In this document: positions 27,036 through 33,412 of the stretch, in pieces
Layout: the number at the start of each line of letters is the position of its first letter
How positions within the stretch are numbered: the first letter of the stretch is position 1
Source of the DNA: Polyangiaceae bacterium
GTDB taxonomy: Bacteria; Myxococcota_A; Polyangia; Polyangiales; Polyangiaceae
Direction of reading: 5' to 3'
Length of the DNA stretch: 64,000 bases
NCBI GenBank assembly: GCA_020633235.1
Contig: JACKEA010000001.1
Location: 992,001 to 1,056,000 of the forward strand
The notes under the pieces: model-generated
The model's input: the letters and a program-made list of their open reading frames with translations, nothing else
Database searches by the model: none
Told to the model about the DNA's origin: nothing
Program-made: the position numbers and the translations under genes

Positions 27036-27359
27036 GTGGAGCTGTTCCACATCACGACGCGCGCGGAGTGGGACGCCGCGCGCGCATCCGGTGCGTACCG
27101 CGCGCCGAGCCTCGAGACGGAGGGCTTCATTCACTTGTCCACCGCGGAGCAGTGGCGCCGCGTCGCCCGCGAGCGCTTCGCTGATCGCCGCGACTTGGTC
27201 CTGCTGCGCATCGATGCCGCGCGCCTGTCACATCCCGTGCACTTCGAAGCCGCCGACGGCGATCACTTTCCGCACCTGTACGGTGAGCTGGAGGCGAGCG
27301 CCGTGTTGGATGCGCGCTTGTTGTCCGTGTCCATCGACGGTGACGCCGCGCTTCAGTGA
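27036..27359 (+). CDS. DUF952 family protein
   Basis: 107 residues from GTG 27036, 2 bp behind the metallopeptidase stop. It matches DUF952: LFHITTRAEWDAARASGAYRAPSLETEGFIHLST, then LVLLRIDAARL and FPHLYGEL. It is a small soluble protein whose fold resembles ADP-ribosyltransferases (family knowledge). Its role is unknown. It is the last ordinary gene before the RNA island. Confidence 0.85.
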   Translation: MELFHITTRAEWDAARASGAYRAPSLETEGFIHLSTAEQWRRVARERFADRRDLVLLRIDAARLSHPVHFEAADGDHFPHLYGELEASAVLDARLLSVSIDGDAALQ

Positions 27360-27460
27360 CACGAAGCGTTCGTGCGCTTTTCATTTTGATGTTGGTCCGG
27401 CGCGCACCCATCGCGCCGCGACGACAATCATCGTCGCAAACAAAATTTGAACATTCGAAG

Positions 27461-27489
27461 TTGACAAGCTACTAACCAGGGCGTATCAA
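27461..27489 (+). promoter_or_regulatory. sigma70-type promoter at the head of the RNA island
   Basis: TTGACA at 27461-27466, a 17-bp spacer, then TATCAA at 27484-27489. Both hexamers stand out in this GC-rich sequence. Initiation is expected near 27497. The first thing downstream is a short region ending in a strong terminator, so this promoter probably drives a small RNA, with possible read-through. Confidence 0.7.
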
Positions 27490-27496
27490 CTCACAC

Positions 27497-27657
27497 GTTC
27501 ACATGTTGCTTTTCAAAACCATCCATCGCACTTCGCTACCCGGCTCTCTGCCCGTGTGCGCCAGTGCGCTCGTCGCCAATCGGGAGGCGAGGTAGGCGGG
27601 TCTGCTACTCCACTCAGTGGTGTGGGCAGGCCGCCGCGGGAAACCCGGCGGCTTTTT
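27497..27657 (+). ncRNA. candidate small RNA between promoter and terminator
   Basis: About 160 nt between a near-consensus promoter and a GC-rich hairpin followed by T5, with no plausible ORF. It can form an internal hairpin around CCACTCAGTGG. No known RNA family is recognised. It could be a regulator, a leader for the RNA array, or another structured RNA of the island. Confidence 0.5.
27630..27657 (+). terminator. intrinsic terminator
   Basis: Perfect 7-bp stem GCCGCCG/CGGCGGC, 9-nt loop, followed directly by TTTTT. Confidence 0.85.
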
Positions 27658-27757
27658 GCATTTCAGCTGTTTTTCCGGGCGATTAGCGACAAATCGAAGA
27701 AAAGAGAACGAGCCTTCAAACGAATCCGACGGTCATCCGTCGAACCCAAAACGAACC

Positions 27758-27880
27758 ATGATCCATTCACCCAAATCACTCCTGCAATGCGCGTATGGCG
27801 ATTGCGTCGGTCTGCCTGCGGGCACGCCGACCGCGTGGCTATTCGTGCGCATTGGCAACAGGGAAGAGGAGGGCGCCTAG
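27758..27880 (+). CDS. possible leader peptide ORF
   Basis: 40 codons, from ATG 27758 to a TAG at 27878-27880. The peptide (MIHSPKSLLQCAYGDCVGLP and 20 more residues) has a CAYGDC pair but matches no family. The stop codon sits at the left arm of an alternative hairpin that competes with the terminator at 27915-27950. A translating ribosome would therefore change which hairpin forms. It may be a regulatory leader rather than a functional protein. Confidence 0.4.
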   Translation: MIHSPKSLLQCAYGDCVGLPAGTPTAWLFVRIGNREEEGA

Positions 27881-27950
27881 GCGGCTCGTCGTAGCGTAAG
27901 CACAACGCGCGCCTAGCCGCCTCTGGTCCCGAACCAAAGGCGGCTTTTTT
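27879..27950 (+). promoter_or_regulatory. attenuator-like terminator/antiterminator
   Basis: AGGCGGCT occurs at 27879-27886 and again at 27938-27945. Its complement AGCCGCCT lies between them (27915-27922) and can pair with either copy. Pairing with the downstream copy gives an intrinsic terminator: 8 bp, a C-A mismatch, 4 more bp, a 5-nt loop and then TTTTTT. Pairing with the upstream copy prevents it. The layout is that of a transcription attenuator placed before the tRNA array. Confidence 0.6.
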
Positions 27951-28152
27951 GCATTTGGTTTCCGTGATCGCGACGGATTGCGGAAGCGACGGGGAGAGTG
28001 TGTGCCGCGACGTTCGCGGCGCGACGGGAGAGGTGTGTCCAGCGATGACCGCGTGAGCGACGTCAGAGGTGTTACCGCGGCGAACCAACAAGAGAACGAA
28101 GAAGGAAGTCCACGCGGGGACGAGAACCCCGCGGGCAAGGGACTGAAAGCTC
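27951..28152 (+). other. structured leader without genes
   Basis: About 200 bp between the attenuator and the first tRNA. It contains hairpins GCCGCGA-CGT-TCGCGGC and CGCGGGG-N7-CCCCGCG and two similar segments (GCGACGGGGAGAG, GCGACGGGAGAGG). No ORF is convincing. Confidence 0.5.
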
Positions 28153-28226
28153 GGGGTACTAGCTCAAGGGCAGAGCAGTCGGTTCTTAACCGATCGATCG
28201 GGGTTCGACTCCCTGGTGCCTCACCA
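28153..28226 (+). tRNA. tRNA-Lys(CTT)
   Basis: Acceptor GGGGTAC pairs with GTGCCTC, D arm GCTC/GAGC, anticodon loop TTCTTAA (CTT), T loop TTCGACT, and an encoded CCA. It is followed at once by a hairpin (GCCTGG/CCAGGC). First gene of the array. Confidence 0.85.
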
Positions 28227-28305
28227 AGCCTGGCGTTCGCCAGGCCCACCTTGGCCATTTCTGGTCGGCGCACACGTGCGCCTTGGTGTTTGACAACTCA
28301 TGCGA

Positions 28306-28344
28306 CGAGAAGAGGCACGCCCGACGCGGGCGTGCCGCCTTCTC
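28306..28344 (+). other. long hairpin between tRNA genes
   Basis: GAGAAG/CTTCTC flanks a perfect 10-bp stem GGCACGCCCG/CGGGCGTGCC with loop ACG. Similar strong hairpins sit between most array tRNAs (28265, 28390, 28715) and could be processing signals. Confidence 0.6.
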
Positions 28345-28414
28345 GACCTTTGGCTGCAGCGCTTTGGCGAGGTGGCTGGAGGTCACGGGTAGCCAAGCCA
28401 CGGCTACCCACGCT

Positions 28415-28486
28415 GCCCGCGTACGCATCTGGTGAAGCGACCGGATTGTCGATCCGGCGAGGAGGGTTCGATCCCCTTCGCGGGCG
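28415..28486 (+). tRNA. tRNA-Asp(GTC)
   Basis: Perfect acceptor GCCCGCG/CGCGGGC, anticodon stem CCGGA/TCCGG with loop TTGTCGA (GTC), T loop TTCGATC. No encoded CCA. A perfect 8-bp hairpin (GGGTAGCC/GGCTACCC) precedes it. Confidence 0.85.
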
Positions 28487-28497
28487 CAACGCGCGAT

Positions 28498-28569
28498 CTC
28501 CCTGTCCTGCCGGAAGCAGGCACCGGTCTACGAAGCCGGTCGAGCTTGGTTCGACTCCAAGCAGGGAGG
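28498..28569 (+). tRNA. tRNA-Arg(ACG), unusual D arm
   Basis: Acceptor CTCCCTG/CAGGGAG, anticodon stem CCGGT/GCCGG with loop CTACGAA (ACG), T arm CTTGG/CCAAG. The D region pairs as TGCC/GGCA with a 7-nt loop and non-standard linkers. Position 1 is C, unusual for Arg. Confidence 0.65.
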
Positions 28570-28628
28570 CCGTACTGCCGGCGTGCAAGCTCCGTTTTGG
28601 TCCCTGGTCAGGAGTTTCGCGCGCCTCT

Positions 28629-28711
28629 GGGGTGTGTGCTGCGCTGGGACGCAGGTCCGGCCGTAAACCGGGCGCCACTTGGCTAGCGGGGTTCGATTCC
28701 CTAACGCCCCA
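28629..28711 (+). tRNA. tRNA-Tyr(GTA)-like, C33
   Basis: Acceptor GGGGTGT/ACGCCCC, long variable arm (GCCACTTGGC hairpin) as in bacterial Tyr tRNA, T loop TTCGATT. The anticodon loop is CCGTAAA: the anticodon is GTA, but the normally invariant U33 is C. Confidence 0.7.
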
Positions 28712-28768
28712 CCGCGACCACCGGCATTGGTGTCGGTGGTCACCCTTACCCACTACGGGAGAACGACG

Positions 28769-28792
28769 ATGAAGAAGAAGAGACGAAGGTAG
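28769..28792 (+). CDS. possible 7-codon leader peptide MKKKRRR
   Basis: ATG, three AAG (Lys), then AGA, CGA, AGG (Arg) and TAG. A GGGAG lies 8 bp upstream of the ATG. The stop lies directly before the HNH gene start region (GTG 28793, ATG 28802). The run of Lys codons and rare Arg codons next to genes for tRNA-Lys and tRNA-Arg suggests a sensor for these tRNAs. It may also be chance. Confidence 0.35.
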   Translation: MKKKRRR

Positions 28793-28801
28793 GTGAGCAT
28801 C

Positions 28802-29332
28802 ATGACCGCGAGAACCCTGGTCCTGACTTCCTGGTACTTTCCGCACAAGATCGTGTGTTGGCAGGACGCCATCACGCTGATGTACCTGGGCAAGGTGGAC
28901 GTGGTCGCCTCGTACGACGAGGAGATCCGGTCCCCCTCCACGACCCTGCGGACGCCGGCTGTCGTGCGCCTGAAGCGCATGACCCGCGCGCAGAAGCACG
29001 GCGTGAAGTTCTCGCGGATGAACGTCTACCTGCGTGACGACTTCACGTGTGCCTACTGCGGCAAGCGTTTCGCAATGTCGCAGCTGACCTACGACCACGT
29101 GCTGCCGCGCTGCCGCGGTGGCAAGACGGCGTGGGACAACATCGTGACCGCTTGCCGTCCGTGCAACTCGCGGAAGGCAGACAAGACGCCCGATCAGGCA
29201 GGCATGTGGCCGCGAACGCGGCCAATCCGGCCGAAGTCGCTGCCCTTCGCTCCGCCGCTCTTCGACCCGAAGACGGCGCCGCCGGAGTGGCAGGACTACT
29301 GCGCGGTGATCCCGCGCATGGGCGTCGCTTGA
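28802..29332 (+). CDS. HNH endonuclease
   Basis: 176 residues from ATG 28802 (GGTAGG upstream); GTG 28793 is an alternative that adds three residues. The HNH/zinc domain (residues 75-130) reads DDFTCAYCGKRF, LTYDHVLPRCRGGKTAW, VTACRPCNSRK: two CxxC pairs around a DHVLPR His-Asn-His core. The N-terminal 75 residues form the all-beta part seen in a widespread bacterial HNH family. The target, DNA or RNA, is unknown. It is embedded in the RNA array between tRNA-Tyr-like and the Y RNA-like genes, followed by a GC-rich hairpin at 29337-29370. Confidence 0.85.
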   Translation: MTARTLVLTSWYFPHKIVCWQDAITLMYLGKVDVVASYDEEIRSPSTTLRTPAVVRLKRMTRAQKHGVKFSRMNVYLRDDFTCAYCGKRFAMSQLTYDHVLPRCRGGKTAWDNIVTACRPCNSRKADKTPDQAGMWPRTRPIRPKSLPFAPPLFDPKTAPPEWQDYCAVIPRMGVA

Positions 29333-29390
29333 GTGAAGGCGCCGGCCGCTCTTCGCCGGGCGGTTGGCGCCGCGCTCTCTCCAAAGATTT

Positions 29391-29531
29391 TCCGCGTCCG
29401 TCCGACGAGGCCCTACACGCACCCTCATGGCGGTTCGAATCCGCCCGTGCACGCTAGAGCGCGTAGCCTAACGGTAAGGCATCGGTTATCGGCACCGACG
29501 AAAGTCCATGGCTTCGTCACTCGGACGCGGA
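29391..29531 (+). ncRNA. Y RNA-like gene 1
   Basis: The 5' end TCCGCGTCCG and 3' end CGGACGCGGA form a perfect 10-bp stem. Next come an internal loop TCC opposite ACT and a second 9-bp helix (GACGAGGCC/GGCTTCGTC). Inside lie a T arm (GGCGG TTCGAAT CCGCC, 29429-29445), a linker, a D arm (GCCT/AGGC, 29466-29480) and an anticodon-like arm (TCGGT/ACCGA, loop TATCGGC). There is no acceptor stem. CTTTTC follows the 3' end. Confidence 0.82.
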
Positions 29532-29580
29532 CTTTTCTCCTCGGTGTGCTCCGCTTCGGCGTCGAGCCCCACACAGGTTT

Positions 29581-29692
29581 TCCGTGCCCGCCCGATGAGG
29601 ACGCAACGAACGTGGTTCGAGTCCACCTCGGCTCATGGAGAGCAATCGACTGCAACTCGATAAGGTTCATGGCTTCCTCACTCGGACACGGA
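29581..29692 (+). ncRNA. Y RNA-like gene 2
   Basis: Terminal stem TCCGTGCCCG/CGGACACGGA: one mismatch, with GTG/CAC replacing GCG/CGC, a compensatory change. Internal loop CCC opposite ACT. The inner domain has a T arm (GTGG TTCGAGT CCAC), linker CTCG, D arm GCTC/GAGC, and anticodon-like stem ATCGA/TCGAT with loop CTGCAAC (GCA, Cys-like). The second helix has two mismatches. Confidence 0.8.
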
Positions 29693-29741
29693 CATCCCTT
29701 TCGAGTCGCGCTCCGCCTCGGCGTCGAGCTCCCACAGTATT

Positions 29742-29840
29742 TCCGCGCCCGCCCGAAGAGGCCCTACACGCAAGCTAGCTCAAGTAGAGCAATCGACTTC
29801 TAATCGATAGGTTTTCGCGGCTTCTTCACTCGGGCGCGGA
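29742..29840 (+). ncRNA. Y RNA-like gene 3
   Basis: Perfect terminal stem TCCGCGCCCG/CGGGCGCGGA, internal loop CCC opposite ACT, second helix GAAGAGGCC/GGCTTCTTC (fully paired with one G-U; compensatory to gene 1). The inner domain has a D arm GCTC/GAGC and an anticodon-like arm ATCGA/TCGAT with loop CTTCTAA (TCT, Arg-like). No T arm is seen. Confidence 0.8.
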
Positions 29841-29876
29841 CAAGTGTTCCCGAGAGCCGCGCTCTCGCCCAGATTT

Positions 29877-29998
29877 CCCCGCGCCCGCTCGACGAGGCCC
29901 TACACGCAACACAGTGTGGTTCGAATCCACCGAAGCTCACGTAAATGAGCACCAACATCATTGGAACTGATACGCGGCTTCTTCACTCGGGCGCGGGG
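29877..29998 (+). ncRNA. Y RNA-like gene 4
   Basis: Perfect 11-bp terminal stem CCCCGCGCCCG/CGGGCGCGGGG, with CCCC/GGGG replacing the TCC/GGA of the other copies. Internal loop CTC opposite ACT, second helix GACGAGGCC/GGCTTCTTC with one mismatch. Inner T arm (GTGG TTCGAAT CCAC), D arm GCTC/GAGC, anticodon-like loop TTGGAAC (GGA). It ends 55 bp before the TROVE ATG. Confidence 0.82.
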
Positions 29999-30053
29999 CA
30001 AAGCTCTGTCGTGACACCACGACGCCACTGAACACAGTACTCTCGGAGGACCC

Positions 30054-31805
30054 ATGACGACCCAGCACCCGCTTCCGGAATCTCAGATGGGGCCGGCGGA
30101 GAAGTTGCTCGATCTCGTGCTCTCCTCCTCGGCACACTTGTGGCACAACCGTCCGGGCTTGGACGTCGGCGGCACATGGCAGCCGCGCCGGCGTGCTCAG
30201 CGGGGCGCGGCGCGCCAGGGCGTGCCGGTGCGTCCCGGCTTGTTCGTGCCGGCCGCCGCCACGCTCTACTCCAAGCTGCTCGAGATCTACGATCTGAACG
30301 TGGATCTCATGGCCCACTTCGCCAGCTACGCCCTGAAGGAAACGGACTGGCGTGACTTGAAGGTGGCTACCGCGGCGCTGATGCTGGTGCAGCAGCGCTC
30401 GGGCCAGCCGGTGCATGACGACGACGGCACGGTGGCCTTCTACGACGACGACTTCCGTCGCATCGGCGAGGCCATGGTGCTCTTCTACGAGAAGAAGTCG
30501 CCGCGCATGATGACGCCAAAGGGCGTGCTTCGCATTGCGGAGCTGCTCGAGGCGCCGGAGATCGTCGAGCTGAACCGCTTGGCGGGTTTCGGCGACCCGG
30601 CGGCCAAGAAGGCTCCGCTCGGTCGTTGGAAGCGCGCGGCGGACAAGTGGCTTCGTGTGCGCGAGGCCAACCGTCCGCTGCTCGAAGGCCTGGTATCTGC
30701 CGGCTACAAGGAGACCATCAAGAAGATCGCCCGCAAGGTCGGCTACAAGCCGGATAGCCAGGCGTTCTTCGAGATCCTCGGCTGGAAGCAGAAGCAGTCG
30801 GCTGGCGGCCACCGCAGCGTGGGCCTCGAAAACCTCGTGCTCGAGAAGCGCGAGCGCTTCGATGGCCTCAGCGAGGCGGAAATCTGCGAGACCATCGAGT
30901 CTCAGCGCCTCGAGTACAAGGACGTGGTGGGCCGCCTGCCGAAGGACATCGGTCTCACCCCGGCCATCATGGTGGCGCTGCTCTCCACGCTGTCGGATCG
31001 CGACCTGCGCATCCTGACTCCCACGCTGGAGGAGCTCGGGCTCTTGACGGAGCCGGAGATCCGCGAGCGCTGGGAAAAGGCCATCGAGAGCAGCACGGAT
31101 CAGCGTTCGCTCAACATCGCGAAGAACGTTCGCGACCAGAGCGTACGCGAGAAGCTGGAGGAGGCCGCCGACAACGCTGCCAAGAAGGCGGTGGAGGAGG
31201 CGACCCGCGAGGTGGACGTTCGCGTCATGTTCCTGATCGACAAGTCGGGCAGCATGCAGGGCGCGATCGAGCAGTCCAAGGAGGCGCTGTCCCGCATTTT
31301 GGCCGGTTTCCCGGAAGGCAAAGTCCACATCGCGAGCTTCGACACCATGGGTACGGTGCTTCGGCCCAAGGCTCCGAGCCGCGCCGCCGTGCAGCACATG
31401 CTGAGCGGCATCCGCGCGGAAGGTGGCACCCTGCACTCGGCGGGCGTGTACGCGCTGAGCCGGCAGGGTGTCCGCATTCCGCCGGACGCGAAGCTGGTGG
31501 TCATCGTGGTCGGTGACGAAGCGGGAGAGAGCGGCGGAAACTTCGCCGAGAGCTTCCAGCGTGCCGGCTACGAGCCGAGCGCCATGGCGCTGATGGTCAA
31601 CGTGGCAGTTTCGCGCGGCAGTACCGTGCGGAGCGCTGCGGAGGCTCTGAGCATTCCGTTCAGCCAGGTCACGATCGAGCAGTTCGACGATCCATACCAG
31701 GTGCCACGGGTGCTCAAGGCCTTGCTGGACGCGCCGCGCTCGGCGCCGAAGCAGCAGTTCGGCTGGGTGGAACGCGTGATGGCGACGCCCCTGTTGGAGC
31801 TGTGA
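30054..31805 (+). CDS. TROVE/vWA protein (Ro60/Rsr homologue)
   Basis: 583 residues, ATG preceded by GGAGG. Residues 1 to about 380 are the helical TROVE repeat ring (LYSKLLEIYDLNVDLMAHFA, KYARKVGYKP-like segments). The C-terminal vWA domain has an intact MIDAS: DKSGSM near residue 396, a Thr-containing EGGTLHS loop and IVVGDEAGE. In animals and bacteria such proteins bind Y RNAs on the outer ring surface and thread misfolded RNA ends through the hole, often tethered to a nuclease such as PNPase. Four Y RNA-like genes lie directly upstream. First gene of a five-gene operon. Confidence 0.9.
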   Translation: MTTQHPLPESQMGPAEKLLDLVLSSSAHLWHNRPGLDVGGTWQPRRRAQRGAARQGVPVRPGLFVPAAATLYSKLLEIYDLNVDLMAHFASYALKETDWRDLKVATAALMLVQQRSGQPVHDDDGTVAFYDDDFRRIGEAMVLFYEKKSPRMMTPKGVLRIAELLEAPEIVELNRLAGFGDPAAKKAPLGRWKRAADKWLRVREANRPLLEGLVSAGYKETIKKIARKVGYKPDSQAFFEILGWKQKQSAGGHRSVGLENLVLEKRERFDGLSEAEICETIESQRLEYKDVVGRLPKDIGLTPAIMVALLSTLSDRDLRILTPTLEELGLLTEPEIRERWEKAIESSTDQRSLNIAKNVRDQSVREKLEEAADNAAKKAVEEATREVDVRVMFLIDKSGSMQGAIEQSKEALSRILAGFPEGKVHIASFDTMGTVLRPKAPSRAAVQHMLSGIRAEGGTLHSAGVYALSRQGVRIPPDAKLVVIVVGDEAGESGGNFAESFQRAGYEPSAMALMVNVAVSRGSTVRSAAEALSIPFSQVTIEQFDDPYQVPRVLKALLDAPRSAPKQQFGWVERVMATPLLEL

Positions 31806-31806
31806 G

Positions 31807-32742
31807 ATGGATTACCGGAAGTTTCTGGGAAAAACGTCGGCGGAGGTGCTGCCGTACCTCGGCGGTGCCTTCGTCGACGCGCCATCTCGCCGCCTGCGCG
31901 TGAGCGTGGAAGAGCGGCCGGGTTGGATCCGCTTTTCGATCTCCGGGCGGGTCGCCACTCCGGTGGACCGAGCCGACCCTCCAGACCTTTCGGGTTTGTC
32001 GGTTCGCCGCGGTCACTTCGCGGACGGATGGCTCTTTGCCGGCGGTCGCAACGCAGAGCGCGTCGAGCTCTTGCCGGCGGAGGTGCCGGCAGTGCTCAGC
32101 CCCATCACCACGCGGCGCTGGCACAGCGGCGCGCTGCTCTTCGACAGCGTCGATTTCGAAGGCGAGGCGGAGGACGCCGCGCGTCAGGCGCTGGAAGAAG
32201 AGCGCGGTATCGCCGAGCTCAAGGGTGTCGGTGCTTCGCTGCGCGCGGCCTTCGGCGTCGCGTTGGTGCTGCGCGTCGCGCGGCGCCTGGACGTGGACGT
32301 CTCGCCCCGGGAGGCAATTGGAGCTGCGGCTCCGATTTCCGAGCGTGGCGCTGCCGCCGCCGAAGCCTTGCTCACGGATCTGGTGGAGCGCCGGCGGCTG
32401 GAGCGCGTTCGCGTGGATGCCTGGCTGGCCCAGGCGGGCATCGTGCCCGTGCAGCTCGCCGCGCGACCGGCGGCGCAGAGCTTCCGGGATCGCGCGGATC
32501 GAGCGCTCACCGCTGCGGGGGCCGAGCTCTCGGATTGCCGTAGCCTCGGCAACGGCCTTTCCGAGGTCACCTATCGCTTCATGGGGGAGCGCTTCATCAC
32601 GGTGGTGAACGAAGACTCGCTCCAGGTGGTGGATGCCGGTATCTGCCTCAGCGGTTCCGACCGTATGGTGACGCTGGAGAGCCTGCCGTCGGTGATCCGC
32701 GAGGGCTACGACACGGATCAGCTCAACATCACGAGGCGGTGA
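31807..32742 (+). CDS. unknown protein of the TROVE/Ub-like operon
   Basis: 311 residues, no signal peptide or membrane segment; its ATG lies 1 bp after the TROVE stop. The N-terminal 110 residues are beta-rich (LRVSVEERPGWIRFSISGRV, LSGLSVRRGHFADGWLFAGG). The middle is an Arg/Ala-rich helical region containing a WHSGALLFDSVDFEGE strand, and the C-terminus is again beta-rich. The C-terminal 90 residues hold the only Cys pair (SDCRSLGNG, GICLSG). An E2-like conjugating role would fit the operon, but no E2 motif is visible, so it stays unassigned. Confidence 0.7.
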   Translation: MDYRKFLGKTSAEVLPYLGGAFVDAPSRRLRVSVEERPGWIRFSISGRVATPVDRADPPDLSGLSVRRGHFADGWLFAGGRNAERVELLPAEVPAVLSPITTRRWHSGALLFDSVDFEGEAEDAARQALEEERGIAELKGVGASLRAAFGVALVLRVARRLDVDVSPREAIGAAAPISERGAAAAEALLTDLVERRRLERVRVDAWLAQAGIVPVQLAARPAAQSFRDRADRALTAAGAELSDCRSLGNGLSEVTYRFMGERFITVVNEDSLQVVDAGICLSGSDRMVTLESLPSVIREGYDTDQLNITRR

Positions 32743-32743
32743 C

Positions 32744-33145
32744 ATGTCCGGACGCGAAGTGTTCTTCTTGATCGGCAAAGGCGGTGCGGTCCTGTGGAGC
32801 GACGCCTCCACTAGCCCGAGCCGCCTGCCGGACTCCCGCAGCCGCTGGCAGGCGATCTGGGCGCACCGCGAGGAGCTCGAGGAGCTTTCGCACAGCCATC
32901 CGAACGGCCCGCTGGCGTTCTCCGCGGAGGACGAGACCACGATGGCCGCGTTGAACAGCGCGCTCGGCAAGGAGCTTCGCTTCAGCGTGGTGGCGCCCAG
33001 CGGCGTCCTCGCGAAGAGCGGGGAAACGATCGGGCAAGTGGAGAGCGAGCCCTGGTGGGCGGAGCTCTTGCGCCTGGCTTCCGGGATGCAGACGACAACC
33101 GTGGCTCCCGCCACGGGCGGAGAGCCCAAAGCAGGGGAGGAGTGA
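32744..33145 (+). CDS. JAB/JAMM-domain protein (prokaryotic JAB)
   Basis: 133 residues, starting 1 bp after the preceding stop. The JAMM zinc motif is complete in its core: HSHPNG with His50 and His52, then Ser60 and Asp63 in FSAEDETT, the HxHPxG(x)nSxxD pattern. An upstream Glu for the motif is likely but not certain. JAB peptidases remove or process ubiquitin-like tails. In bacteria they travel with E1-like and Ub-like genes, as here. The C-terminal 25 residues are low complexity. Confidence 0.82.
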   Translation: MSGREVFFLIGKGGAVLWSDASTSPSRLPDSRSRWQAIWAHREELEELSHSHPNGPLAFSAEDETTMAALNSALGKELRFSVVAPSGVLAKSGETIGQVESEPWWAELLRLASGMQTTTVAPATGGEPKAGEE

Positions 33146-33148
33146 ACC

Positions 33149-33400
33149 ATGGCAATCCTGAACATCACGTACAACGGCCTGAGCGCGGACTACCCGCGTG
33201 AGATCGAGGACCGCGTGACGGACGCAGACGTGCGGCGCATCGCCGTGGAGATCGTCCGTACGGGCGGCCTGCGCGGCCTGCACATCGCGAGCCTGCCGGA
33301 CAACGCGTTCGACTACTACGTGGTCGACCGCTTCGACGGCCGTCGCGGTGCGCTCCGCATCTACCTGCGGCCGAAGGTGCCGTTCGGCGCCGAGAGCTGA
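33149..33400 (+). CDS. small ubiquitin-like (beta-grasp) candidate
   Basis: 83 residues, between the JAB and E1-like genes (3 and 12 bp gaps). The order strand (ILNITYNG), helix (DADVRRIAVEIVRTG), strands (HIAS, FDYYVVDRF, ALRIYLRP) is consistent with a beta-grasp fold. The C-terminus reads VPFGAES rather than ending in Gly-Gly; removal of the last three residues would expose Gly80. The assignment rests on size, predicted fold and operon context, not on a recognised signature. Confidence 0.55.
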   Translation: MAILNITYNGLSADYPREIEDRVTDADVRRIAVEIVRTGGLRGLHIASLPDNAFDYYVVDRFDGRRGALRIYLRPKVPFGAES

Positions 33401-33412
33401 GCCGAGGACGTC

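Noticed and set aside
28570..28628. Additional tRNA between Arg(ACG) and Tyr
   Set aside because: No T loop and no acceptor pairing.
29510..29610. Hairpin formed within each inter-RNA spacer (5' strand of one stem with the next 3' strand)
   Set aside because: Several pairs mismatch in that register, while pairing across the tRNA-like domain is perfect or nearly so and shows compensatory changes.
29456..29640. tRNA genes interrupted by introns
   Set aside because: The flanking 5' and 3' tRNA parts do not form matching acceptor stems, and no group I or bulge-helix-bulge features are seen.
29391..29998. CRISPR-like array, because a unit recurs every 150-160 bp
   Set aside because: Repeats are long, imperfect and covary as RNA helices; the between-repeat parts are tRNA-like, not unique short spacers; no cas genes are present.
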